A stretch of 11,759 bases of DNA from Wuchereria bancrofti. Its lineage: Eukaryota > Nematoda > Chromadorea > Rhabditida > Onchocercidae. The translations under genes were made by a program, and so were the position numbers. Shown piece after piece: positions 1 through 7,253 of this stretch (the first letter of the stretch is position 1; each line of letters starts with the position of its first letter). The notes beneath the pieces were generated by a model that was not told where the DNA came from, did not search any database, and saw only the letters and a program-made list of their open reading frames with translations. The stretch is taken from contig SSBO01000036.1 in the NCBI GenBank assembly GCA_005281725.1, positions 1-11,759 of the forward strand. The letters are read 5' to 3'.

Positions 1-104
1 CTGCAACAAGTACTTACCTTTCTCAGCTGATAAATGTTCCAAAATTGAAAGCTATCATTTTTGCCGAATTCGATGCAGACAAAGGACCAGTGATTAGAAT
101 ACAA
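1..104 (+). CDS. nprl-2: NPRL2 N-terminal exon (partial, GATOR1 subunit)
   Basis: The frame stays open from the window edge and contains LKAIIFAEFDADKGPVIRIQ. This matches the first strand-helix segment of NPRL2 (human IFFSEF..GPKITYQ), the start of its longin-like domain. NPRL2 pairs with NPRL3 and DEPDC5 in GATOR1, the lysosomal GTPase-activating complex that turns off Rag GTPases and TORC1 when amino acids are scarce. The exon ends at CAA before a gttagt donor at 105. The true start is not seen: no convincing ATG lies in frame. The ttacctttctcag at 14-26 could be a splice acceptor, which would make the exon 27-104. Family identity is recognised from memory of the motif; the worm gene symbol is by analogy. 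Confidence 0.78.
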
Positions 105-254
105 GTTAGTGAAAACTTCATTTCTTTTGCGTTTTCGCTAAAATATCTAGCTTGATCTCTCACGATGGCAAATGATAATGACCTCATTTTATGTTATAAA
201 TATACAAAGACTACTAAGAACTTTTTACTGGTAAAGTAATGAACAGTTCTATAG

Positions 255-410
255 ATGCCCGACTTTCTCTTTGATGCAGAAAAATTTGATACATTTTCAA
301 ATGCTGTCATCCCTAAACCGAAACTGTTTCATCAACGTTGAAAATAATGAACCACGTTAAAAATAGTGATGGAAAAGCATACAAAGTGATAGGACATCCT
401 GTTGATATCG
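255..410 (+). pseudogene. nprl-2: NPRL2 second exon, interrupted by a frameshift
   Basis: After a tatag acceptor the frame reads MPDFLFDAEKFDTFSNAVIP, then KPKLFHQ. This parallels the NPRL2 segment [23 protein letters not shown] that follows directly on exon 1. At about 334 the frame must shift by one base: the original frame meets TGA at 339-341, while the neighbouring frame continues LKIM..KNSDGKAYKVIGHPVDI, matching the KKLIGCPVCIE part of the family. The exon ends at 410 before a second gttagt donor. The intron from exon 1 is 150 nt. The next expected family motif (RNA.LFNL.FV) is not clearly found downstream, so the gene is either truncated after about 85 residues or badly decayed. A sequencing indel would explain the frameshift equally well. 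Confidence 0.72.
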
Positions 411-1141
411 GTTAGTTCTACTGCTATGTTACGAGAAAACTCGAATGAGCTATTAAATTTTTTTCCTTTTAAAATCTTCCTTGTTTGTTAGAAAAACGCT
501 TACTACTAATAAAACTTTAGTCAAATCTTCTGAAAACCAAGAAGATTTAAATTAATTTATAAAATTCGTGCATCGGAATGGTTATTTTCGCTACAAATGA
601 CTTTTCTAAGTTATTTTTGCGTTTTCGATTCGGTTGGGAAATATATAAGAGCTGTTTTAAAATGCAAAGTTTTTAAAAGAACAACTTATAAAAAGTGAAG
701 TAATTTTCCTGAGGCACGCTTTGTAAGTGTTGTGCTGCACTATTGATGAGCACATCATGAATCTTAAAAACTGTTAAAAGTAATTCGAGATATAAGACTA
801 CCATGTCACAATTTCTGTCAGGTAAAAGAAAAAGAAAAACTGTAGAAATTAATGACCAATGACATCCTTGTTCTAAAAAATTAGTACCGTATTCTTACAA
901 TTGATCTTGATAGCTAATATAATTTCAGGAAAATCAGAATGCTTGCGCCTCTTTTCTTTTGCCCGAAAAACTTTTCCCCCGAATAGTAAATTAGGGAACT
1001 GTATATGTTGGCTAACCTTTTTCTGTTTGTGCTCTTTTCACAGTCTTTTTCTTTCTACGATGATTAAGGATATAGATTGTGGACATCACTAGTGTGGTAT
1101 TACGTTCTAGAAATAGTGTGAGTTTTTTTATTGTTTGGCAG
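411..1141. other. Stretch without a supported gene
   Basis: No exon of NPRL2 or another family can be defended here. A weak KNAYY-like read after tgttag near 490 is reminiscent of the next NPRL2 motif but is cut by two TAA codons. The only clear structure is an inverted repeat at 523-548. Confidence 0.4.
523..548. repeat. Short inverted repeat (8-bp arms)
   Basis: AAATCTTC at 523-530 is the exact reverse complement of GAAGATTT at 541-548, with a 10-nt spacer. The arms reach 10 bp with one mismatch. It could fold as a small hairpin, but no T-run or other signal makes it a recognisable regulatory element, and chance is possible in AT-rich DNA. Confidence 0.45.
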
Positions 1142-1401
1142 AAAACAGAATAGTGCCACATATCCTTGCAAATATTAAAAAATTCCAGAGTCTGATTCAT
1201 ATGCTCGCGGTCGTTATATAATCAACGTCTGTTTTGTGGTTAATAAAAATAATCAGATTGATTGCATGTACGAACCGATGGTTCAGAAATGTTCAAAAAT
1301 TACCTAACGCAAATAAAGGTGATGAAGGTGTCGTGGAAGCAAAATTTGTCGTGGAAGATCTGATTTAAGGAGATTCGTTGGATGTAGATGTAAATATGTG
1401 A
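1142..1401 (+). pseudogene. Unidentified coding-like frame with two internal stops
   Basis: After a ttggcag acceptor one frame reads NRIVPHILANIKKFQSLIHM and continues in the same phase past TAA at 1219-1221 into residues including RLIACTNRWFRNVQKLP and GDEGVVEAKFVVEDLI. It then meets TAA at 1366-1368 and TGA at 1399-1401. About 85 codons with only two interruptions is unusual in sequence this AT-rich, and the composition looks protein-like. I do not recognise the family and it does not match NPRL2. It may be decayed exons of the gene whose terminal exon lies at 3554, or chance. The true exon limits are unknown. Confidence 0.33.
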
Positions 1402-2108
1402 GGTAACAGAAGAATATAATAATTCCTCTATTAACAGAAAGCAATAACTTGATAGAGAACAATTGAAATTGAACTCTCCTGCTTCTTGATAAAAAACACA
1501 CAATGCCCCATTTCAACAAGGATGACCTCCATATATAGCAAGCAATATGCGTAAACAAAGTATATGATTTACAATATGAGGTTGACCTACCGAAAGAGTA
1601 AGCGGTCTAACAAAGATCTGTTTACAAGCAAATCTATCTACTAGTTGACAAACCGCAAAAGACATCAGTTAAGCAAAAGTTATTAACCTCATATATTCAA
1701 AGATAATTTACAGTTAGTGGCAACAGAACAATGAGTTGATAACGTGTAAACAATATATAAAAGATTTACAGTCTAAACATAAGATTGGAAACAGAGTTCA
1801 AGGTATAAACATTATTTGCAAAATCTCATATAATATATTTCTGACCCTTATTTTCTACTCTTATATAATATCTTAGAGTATTTGCTTATATAATATTTTA
1901 GAGTATTTGCTCATGTAGTAATTTAGAATTTCGCGATATTAAAATCCGCGACAACCCCTTCAGTTTTTGCTATTGAATCTTCTAATTTAATATGACTGAT
2001 GTTCTCATCATCTCAGAGTGTTTCTGAGCACTTTTCCTTTCTCATCACAAATATATAATCTTTGAGTTCTATTTGAAATGGTTCTTAATAAAATGTCTAG
2101 TTCACTGA
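1402..2108. other. AT-rich stretch with tandem repeats, no supported gene
   Basis: Two overlapping short frames near 1570-1700 look weakly coding, but they compete with each other and are cut by stops. The one clear structure is the degenerate 25-bp tandem repeat at 1826-1933. Confidence 0.4.
1826..1933. repeat. Degenerate tandem repeat, about 25-bp unit
   Basis: The best two units are 1860-1884 and 1885-1909 (cttatataatat then c/t, then ttagagtatttg), which differ at a single base. A weaker third copy follows at 1910-1933 and a partial fourth lies upstream near 1826. This is a short minisatellite-like array. Each unit has a TATATAA-like core and a TTAGAGTATTTG tail; there is no evidence of regulatory function. 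Confidence 0.7.
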
Positions 2109-2793
2109 CTGATTTTGACTAAGTCCTTAGTGCTTAGAAAATATTTAGATTTAATGAAAGTGCTTAAAAGGGCGAATATTTTTATGTCAGAAGCTGAAGG
2201 AAAAGAAATGAACTGTTATGAAATCAAGCATCATATGCTCAATGATTCAATTATCGAAGTTGAATCTCTTTCATATGTGATGGAATTCTAATTAATTATG
2301 AGGAAAAAAGCGATAAAATGACTCACTGAATACTGATGAACTGGACTAATTGCTGGAGTACTTAAATATGACAGTTTATATTTTCGGGTAGTTTTATCCC
2401 CACACGATTATGCAACCAAAGAGTGGGGAAGAATCAGAATTTGGAATTTAATCTAGTATTTATGATAGAAGGATGTCTACGAAGAGATTGACGGAATGAA
2501 GCATTCCTTTTTGATGATGATTTTTGACAAATGACAACCGATAACTTTAATTGAATCCAGAAACTTTCCCCTTGAATCATAATAAAAATAAGGAAATATT
2601 AACAAGCTTAAATCCGAAAATTCAACAGGTTTTTAATTTCTATTTCCTGGAATTTTACTTTTATTGCAAGATGCCACCGCAGAAGAGTTTGATTGTCAAA
2701 TTGTTGAGGAAACAGACGAAAGTGGAACACGAATTATCAGTGGATCCACACGCACAGGAAAGTTCCTACTATAATCTTGACCTGCATGTTGGC
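2109..2793 (+). pseudogene. Unidentified gene remnant, mostly in one reading frame
   Basis: One phase carries several protein-like blocks: KYLDLMKVLKRANIFMSEAE with EMNCYEIKHHMLNDSIIEVE (stop at 2289), YDSLYFRVVLSPHDYATKEW (2340-2456), KDVYEEIDGMKHSFLMMIFD (from 2469), and EEFDCQIVEETDESGTRIIS (from 2670, stop at 2772). All begin in the same frame but are separated by stop codons. A one-base shift near 2773 then reads NLDLHVG into a good gtaagt donor at 2794. The frame-keeping argues for a mutated gene rather than random open frames. I do not recognise the protein. The neighbouring frame 2551-2802 is open but gives a less protein-like sequence and is probably a shadow. Confidence 0.4.
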
Positions 2794-2904
2794 GTAAGTT
2801 AATTCCACTGTTGTATTACTAAACCAAGCATTATAAGATCCAGAAGAAAGTTCGGATCCTCAAGGCATGAATTGATAGCAGAAACGATTTATAGGTGCTT
2901 ATAG

Positions 2905-2991
2905 GATGAAATTCGATTGCTACAATCGACTAACACTATTTTTTCAAGTACCAGTGATCAGTTCTCCCAACCTGTGCAGAAACCACCAAAA
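2905..2991 (+). CDS. Candidate exon of the unidentified gene
   Basis: Between a ttatag acceptor and a gtaatg donor lies a 29-codon open block beginning DEIRLLQSTNTIFSSTSDQF and ending SQPVQKPPK. The composition is that of a low-complexity, Ser/Gln/Pro-rich linker. Both ends are in phase 0, which does not fit directly onto the terminal exon at 3554 (that needs two bases from its predecessor), so another exon would be required between them. No family is recognised. Confidence 0.33.
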
Positions 2992-3201
2992 GTAATGTTT
3001 GAGACTTTTACGAATTAATTACAATGAAGAGAATCATTTCAAACTGAACAAATTCGGCAACACTTATCCCTCCTTTTCTTGAAGAATATTTCCAGACCAT
3101 TTTATTCAAAAAATGGAGAATTAGTGTAGATCAGAAAATCATGAATTTCAGAATGAAAACAAAAACTAACAAACACTGCGACTGTTACACTTCATTTTCA
3201 G

Positions 3202-3289
3202 AGCAGCAACTCCCGATTGTGACACTTTGACAAACCATCAGTATAATTCATATGAAAGATTCAAATTTCAGAAATGTTCACAGTACTGG
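3202..3289 (+). CDS. Weak candidate exon of the unidentified gene
   Basis: An attttcag acceptor is followed by an open block containing AATPDCDTLTNHQYNSYERF and ending QYW at a gtttag donor. It has no family match and its phase does not join neatly to its neighbours. An alternative frame across the same bases is also open, so confidence is low. Confidence 0.2.
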
Positions 3290-3553
3290 GTTTAGAGAAT
3301 TTGATTACTCTCTTTCACTCATTTTAAATCTAATCAAAATACATCGTTTCCCAATAGCTCTTTATAGTCATTCTGAATTAAATCAATTATCCTAATCGAT
3401 CAACTAACGAGTGGAACAATTTGATCAAATTAAACTAGAGCACCAAATTCCATATCCAATATATTAAAACGAAGGCATTTAAGAGAATAAAGGATATGCA
3501 ATCTCACTGGAAAAATACTTTCAAACTGTTAAGTGTAGTACTTTTTAATTCAG

Positions 3554-3740
3554 GACTATCTATCGTCGTCCATGGAGCAATACAAACATATTTCCCGAAT
3601 TTCTGGAACTCAGTGATTCCGGTTTTGCAGAACTACCCACTGGTGGTTCTCACAATTCCTTGAACTCGCATAATGCATTCGAAATTTTTGCGTGGAATCA
3701 AAGCAATTTTTTTCAGTGGATGTCGCGAAACTCGAAATAA
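3554..3740 (+). CDS. Terminal exon of an unidentified gene
   Basis: A tttttaattcag acceptor opens a 61-codon frame that has no ATG start, so it is easy to miss. It reads TIYRRPWSNTNIFPEFLELS, then DSGFAELPTGGSHNSLNSHN and ends WMSRNSK at TAA 3738-3740. The upstream stop in this frame is TAA two codons before the acceptor AG boundary, as expected for a last exon. An AATAAA lies 36 nt past the stop. The block is polar, Ser/Asn-rich and aromatic at the end, as in many C-terminal tails. I do not recognise it. It probably ends the gene whose broken exons lie at 2109-3289. The minus-strand frame over the same bases is a shadow. Confidence 0.5.
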
Positions 3741-3762
3741 CCTCGCGAACCTCCAAATAACT
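3723..3762. repeat. 20-bp tandem duplication across a stop codon
   Basis: Units 3723-3742 and 3743-3762 match at 17 of 20 positions (tcgcgaa.ctc.aaataac). The first unit encodes the last residues and the TAA of the terminal exon; the second is in the 3' UTR, in a different phase. It looks like an old local duplication. Confidence 0.65.
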
Positions 3763-3775
3763 TACCAAATATATC

Positions 3776-3781
3776 AATAAA
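3776..3781 (+). terminator. Polyadenylation signal AATAAA
   Basis: A canonical AATAAA sits 36 nt after the TAA of the terminal exon, a normal distance for nematode 3' UTRs. It supports 3554-3740 being a true last exon. Confidence 0.5.
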
Positions 3782-4151
3782 ATTGTATTAATCCATAATA
3801 CTAAATTTCGTTTTAATTGAACATTAGAAATATAAAACTGTTTCAAATTATACATCATTTAAGCAATCATTATTTCATCACTCATCTTCCCATTATACTT
3901 GAGCTTATCTGCTTGTCCTGACATTTTTATCTCTTAACAAAGGGTATGTACATTGTTTAATATGTTAAAAATTACTCCTTTGTTCCAAATCAAATTTGCT
4001 TTCAATGTCGAAATATTGTAGGTCTTTTAAGTTGATAGTCATCCTTTGGCAAGCTACAATATTAAAACCCATCTCTTACTATATAAAGAGTAAAGACCAT
4101 TTGATAGCTCCTTACTTAATAATCATGCTCTTGTTGCAAGTCAATGCCCAC

Positions 4152-4159
4152 TATATAAG
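4152..4159 (+). promoter_or_regulatory. LTR TATA box (tatataag)
   Basis: It lies about 215 nt upstream of the LTR AATAAA. A second, similar ctatataaag is found near 4079 in a loosely repeated context (ctatataa..g.....aaa.acc.tttg), so either could drive U3 transcription. This is inferred from position only. Confidence 0.45.
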
Positions 4160-4366
4160 GATTTAAAACCTTTGTCTCAATCAGTTCTAACAGCTTTTTC
4201 CTTACTAGTAAACTACGATTCGGCTGCTCTCCCTCTCCTATAATTCAATTCATTTCACCATCAGTATATTCATTCATCCATTTCCTTCATCAAATTCGTA
4301 GATACTCTACGAAATTATCAGTATTGTTGCTGTAGATTAATATCTATATATTGTGGGTGTTAGCCA

Positions 4367-4372
4367 AATAAA
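4367..4372 (+). terminator. LTR polyadenylation signal AATAAA
   Basis: The AATAAA is downstream of the TATA box and upstream of the primer-binding site, as expected near the R/U5 boundary of an LTR. Confidence 0.45.
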
Positions 4373-4497
4373 ATCGTTAAAACAAATCTTTCTCATTCAA
4401 CGCATTTATCTATATCAACTACAATAACAAACAAGAAAGGACTTTGAGCATACGGAAGTTATATTCAGACTGAATCCCAACTTTCACAACAAAATTT

Positions 4498-4515
4498 TGG
4501 TGCCACGAGCCGGGA
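4498..4515 (+). other. Primer-binding site for a host tRNA
   Basis: TGGTGCCACGAGCCGGGA begins with TGG, the complement of the tRNA CCA end, and is followed four bases later by the gag ATG. Its complement would be a tRNA 3' end with a CCGGC T-stem strand and a TCGTGGC acceptor strand. I cannot name the tRNA with certainty. Confidence 0.7.
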
Positions 4516-4518
4516 AAT

Positions 4519-5620
4519 ATGTCTGAAAGTATAACTAAAGGAAGCAAAATACCAAATAGGAAGCGAAAAATACAAAATCGAGAACTCGAGAATTTCTCAC
4601 CGAAGCAAGCGAACTCGATCTAACTCCACCGAGTCAAACAGAACTCAAACAACAATACGAAATCAAATCGCGAATTGTCAAAGAGAAGATCACACATCTC
4701 GAATATTATGCTGGGTCGCTCGAAACAGCCAACCAAAAATGGTTGGATATCATTCAAAACTTGACAATCGCGAGGAAGAGAAAGGAAGAAGAAGCGAAAT
4801 ATATCAATATGGTTGACGATCCACAAAGTATTTTAAGCTTGATTACTAGAACAATAGAAACTATTATTACTCTTAAAATATATAGTAATGAATATTGTCT
4901 GATACTTCAACATTTAAATCAAGAAAATACCAGAAAATCGTTTTCAAAAAATAGTATGATTCTCACAAATCAAGCAAAGATAAAACTCCCACAATTACCA
5001 CTAATGACATTTAGTGGGGATCCAAAATTGTGGAGGCGATTTTGGTGTAGTTTCAAGGCGGCAGTTCATGAACAAAACATCCCAGATATTCAGAAGTTGA
5101 ACTACTTGATATCTTGTCTTAAAGGGGATGCATTGTTAGCTGTAAGCTATGATATAGCGCCAGAAAACTACGATGTCATAATAGGTTTACTAATGGAGAA
5201 GTATGGTAAACCTTTCATTATAAGGAAATCACTTTACAATGAACTGAATTCCATCAGAAGAAATGACCGTGATTGGAAAGCAACCATCGAAGCCATGGAG
5301 AGAATGCTTCGACAGCTGGAAGCTATAGGTGAAAATTTAGAGCATCCAGCTATCGAAATTTCAATTGATAATAAATTATCAGCGTGGATTGTTGATAAAT
5401 TATATCAATTGAAAGAGGAGTCGACGAGTTGGCGGACACAAGGGAGAAGAAAGCAAATAAATATAATGTTAAGGGTAAAATTTCTGCATTGGCGCCTATC
5501 CAAAATGGAGGTGAGATTTCTCATTCTTCGATAAAAAATAGTGAAACAACAAAGAAGACTGTGCATATTTTGTAGTGAAAACCACTGATACAGTGAATGT
5601 CAAACATATTCGTCAGTGGA
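4519..5620 (+). pseudogene. gag: Pao gag (DUF1759) with CCHC knuckle, frameshifted
   Basis: Gag forms the particle that packages element RNA. The ATG at 4519 opens MSESITKGSKIPNRK and runs into TAA at 4621. A one-base shift near 4585 moves to the frame open to 5534. In that frame come SELDLTPPS, a charged coiled-coil-like stretch, then the DUF1759 hallmark KLPQLPLMTFSGDPKLWRRF, LNYLISCLKGDAL, YDIAPENYDV and DWKATIEAMERMLRQLEAIG. A second shift near 5420 continues ELADTREKKANKY, and a third near 5555 leads to a CCHC knuckle, CIFCSENH.YSEC (5562-5600). There a TGA (5586-5588) replaces the usual Trp after His. A usual second knuckle is not found. The family call is secure; the copy is non-functional. 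Confidence 0.85.
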
Positions 5621-5652
5621 TTCTCGACTAAAACGCCTAGAAGAAATAAAGA

Positions 5653-6070
5653 GTCCAATCAGCCAGAGATTCCGGAATTGACAAAGGAAAGGTTGTGATT
5701 AAAAATGCAAATACATCTGTCAACAATTCCAACATGAAAATCGAAGGGAAACGAGTATTGCTTTTATGCAAAGAAGCTACAGTCTTTAATCCTGATAAAC
5801 CTAAAACATCAAGTACAAGCCCTAGTATTCTTTGACGTCGGTGCTGATTCAACCTTTATTTCACGGAAACTAGCACATCGACTTGATCTTCTAGAAACTG
5901 ATGAAGAAGAATATAAGATCTATTCCTTTGGCAATAGGACTCCTCGAGTAATAAGGTGTGTTTGTGTGTGTTACGTTGTGGATCAAAGAGATGAGTTAAA
6001 TCTTTATTTGCCAATGGTAAAGATAATAGGAGGGATGAGGTTAATCAAGCGTAGTAATATCAACAACTGA
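5653..6070 (+). pseudogene. Pao aspartic protease (DUF1758), frameshifted
   Basis: A leader including KRVLLLCKEATVFNPDKPK is followed, after a +1 shift near 5806 in an AAAA run, by QALVFFDVGADSTFISRKLA. This is the retropepsin active-site strand with Asp (5834-5836) in a DVGA context, a normal variant of D-T/S-G in this family. Then come HRLDLLETDEEEYKIYSFGN and LNLYLPMVKIIGG, the flap and C-terminal part. It would cleave the Gag-Pol polyprotein. The frame ends at TGA 6068-6070, before any reverse transcriptase. GTGTGTTTGTGTGTG-like sequence near 5957 suggests some slippage. The minus-strand frame 5637-5852 is a shadow. Confidence 0.78.
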
Positions 6071-6314
6071 AAATTTTTAACATCGAGTATAGTTTATATA
6101 TCAAAAAAAGTAGGCGTGGTTTTAGCTATAGTTATTTTAATAGAGGTACATAAAGATCAAGCTTCTAGAAGTTGTTACATTATAACTGCTCATGCAGAAG
6201 TAATTAAGAAGAATTTTACAATTATGTTAATTGTTCAGACCGGAAGGATTAGGAAGAATTATACTTAATTTTACAATTTGACGAAAGATTAAACTACGAT
6301 ATACTATCGTTTAA
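6071..6314. other. Junction between the Pao remnant and the Cav2 exons
   Basis: A roughly 65-codon frame without a start codon is open here, but it resembles neither Pao reverse transcriptase nor the Cav2 S5 helix that should precede the pore exon. I treat it as non-coding. This is where the breakpoint that removed the 5' part of the channel gene or the 3' part of the element should lie. Confidence 0.4.
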
Positions 6315-6567
6315 CAATTGAAGCAACTTTATATCCTTTGGGTTTTTTGCGAATTGAAATTCGCGACAAATATGAATTATTTATTTCATGATGATTTACC
6401 GCATGCTGAAACACGTGAATGGCGTTTGCGTCCGTTTATGATAATACGGTGAATGCAATGTTAATATTATTTGTTTTACAACAGGAGAGGGTTGGCCAAG
6501 TATTCGGCAAAATTCGATGGATACTACCGAAGAAGATGAAGGACTATTACCATTTTATAGGGTTGAG
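6315..6567 (+). pseudogene. unc-2: Cav2 exon: domain III turret and pore loop
   Basis: From about 6399 the frame reads PHAETREWRLRPF, matching the REWRLRPF.YDN block before the third pore loop. After a frameshift near 6437 (about four bases lost) it gives YDNTVNAMLILFV. After a second, one-base shift near 6476 it gives TTGEGWPSIRQNSMDTTEED and PFYRVE up to a gtaaag donor at 6568. The Glu in TGEGW is the domain III residue of the EEEE calcium selectivity filter and is intact. The part from 6315 to 6398 is open in phase but only loosely resembles the QLF..FFC segment, so the 5' edge is uncertain. Confidence 0.8.
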
Positions 6568-7121
6568 GTAAAGTTATACTTATGAATGAAAGGTTAAAAT
6601 GAAATTTAAATTAAAAATCGATTTTTCAACTTGAATATCTTTAAAAGATTTCGAACATTTGCTAAAAAAAATTTTTTTTGTGATTTATTTCAGTACAAGT
6701 TTAAGCTCATCTAACGAAAAATGGAAATTATGCAAAAGTTGTAGAAAATGGAATAAATCTTTGTGAAGCATTAAGCAGTAGCACTTAAATGTTTAATTCC
6801 AAAAATTTTAATTTTCACTTCATTCATTCTATAATACTTATTTAACTGATTTAATTGTGTGTGTTTGTATGTTTATGTAATAATTTATTTAAAATGAATT
6901 TATTTATTAATTTTTTATAGACTAAAAATATACTCCTTTTCATAAACTTTTTTTATTTTTATTTGCCTTCTTTAATGTTGTTCATTTTTTTCTTACTTAT
7001 TCAACTGTTTGCATAGTTTTACAGTCTGAATTTGATTATTTTCACTCATTTTATGCTGTCTTGTAAATAAATTTTAATTAAAAATTTAAATTGAAAAACA
7101 AAAAAGGTGCAAATTTTACAG
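6568..7121 (+). other. Cav2 intron (554 nt)
   Basis: It has a gtaaag donor and a ttttacag acceptor. It is AT-rich with A and T runs (for example near 6664-6680) and contains no gene. Confidence 0.75.
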
Positions 7122-7253
7122 ATGGCACTATTTTATATTATGTTTTTCATCGTATTTCCATTTTTCTTAAATATCTTCGTTGCATTGATCATTATCACTT
7201 TTCAAGAGCAAGGTGAAGCTGAACTTTCAGAAGGTGATCTAGATAAGAACCAG
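7122..7253 (+). CDS. unc-2: Cav2 exon: IIIS6 and start of III-IV linker
   Basis: The 44-codon exon reads [30 protein letters not shown], then [14 protein letters not shown], and ends at a consensus gtaagt donor. It forms the pore-lining S6 helix of repeat III and the beginning of the cytoplasmic linker. The acidic [13 protein letters not shown] stretch is typical of invertebrate Cav2 as I remember it. The S6 core reads FPFFLNIF where the family has FPFFFVNIF, so one residue is missing inside the helix. The frame itself is intact, and the internal ATG is not a start. Confidence 0.9.

Larger units (their letters stand above)
2794..3553. other. Probable introns around two weak exon candidates
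   Basis: Apart from the candidates at 2905-2991 and 3202-3289, this stretch holds nothing I can name. A frame open for about 60 codons near 3046-3229 (SATLIPPFLEEYFQTILF and onward) overlaps the second candidate in another phase, so at most one of the two is real. Confidence 0.35.
3963..4491 (+). repeat. Candidate 5' LTR of the Pao element
   Basis: The stretch begins TGTT and ends AACA, the short inverted termini expected of this class, and stops six bases before the primer-binding site. It contains TATA-like boxes (near 4079 and at 4152) and an AATAAA (4367), giving a sensible U3-R-U5 order. The right edge is well supported by the primer-binding site; the left edge is a guess because no 3' LTR or target duplication is visible. 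Confidence 0.45.
3963..6070 (+). mobile_element. Pao/BEL-type LTR retrotransposon, 5' half only, degenerate
   Basis: In order: a candidate 5' LTR, a primer-binding site, a gag region with a DUF1759 block, a CCHC knuckle and a DUF1758 retropepsin. That order and those families are diagnostic of Pao/BEL elements. After the protease the frame ends at TGA 6068 and nothing resembling reverse transcriptase, RNase H, integrase or a 3' LTR follows. An intact element of this family would be roughly three times longer. At least four small frameshifts and one nonsense codon lie in the coding part, so the copy is dead. It sits between the terminal exon of the unidentified gene and the first Cav2 exon, and may mark a rearrangement junction. 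The left edge is inferred from TGTT/AACA ends, since no second LTR allows a direct check. Confidence 0.82.

Noticed and set aside
901..1092. 63-codon plus-strand frame with a hydrophobic stretch that could pass for a membrane protein
   Set aside because: It starts at TTG, has no homology I recognise, and its F/L/C-rich make-up is what pyrimidine-rich sequence gives in that phase.
1012..1558. Minus-strand open frames at 1012-1200, 1300-1503 and 1304-1558
   Set aside because: Low-complexity translations of AT-rich DNA with no motif. The plus strand over part of the same bases looks more protein-like.
3555..3600. YRRPWSN tested as the YRSPWSN motif of F-actin capping protein beta
   Set aside because: The residues on both sides do not follow that family, so the seven-residue likeness is taken as chance.
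3610..3858. 82-codon minus-strand frame
   Set aside because: It overlaps the plus-strand terminal exon, which has an acceptor, stop and AATAAA; the minus frame looks like a shadow.
5637..5852. 71-codon minus-strand frame inside the Pao protease region
   Set aside because: Antisense of a recognisable retropepsin; no independent motif.
6071..6268. A roughly 65-codon open frame after the protease, tested as reverse transcriptase or Cav2 IIIS5
   Set aside because: No reverse-transcriptase motif and no S5-like helix sequence; not reported as a gene.
6120..6310. Search for a 3' LTR using the shared word taaactacgat (near 4207 and 6289)
   Set aside because: Eleven bases only, with no extension either way; not a second LTR.
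6463..6485. A splice acceptor at ttttacaacag just before GAGAGGG
   Set aside because: The upstream YDNTVNAMLILFV block is family sequence that runs into TTGEGW with a one-base gap, so this is exon interior.
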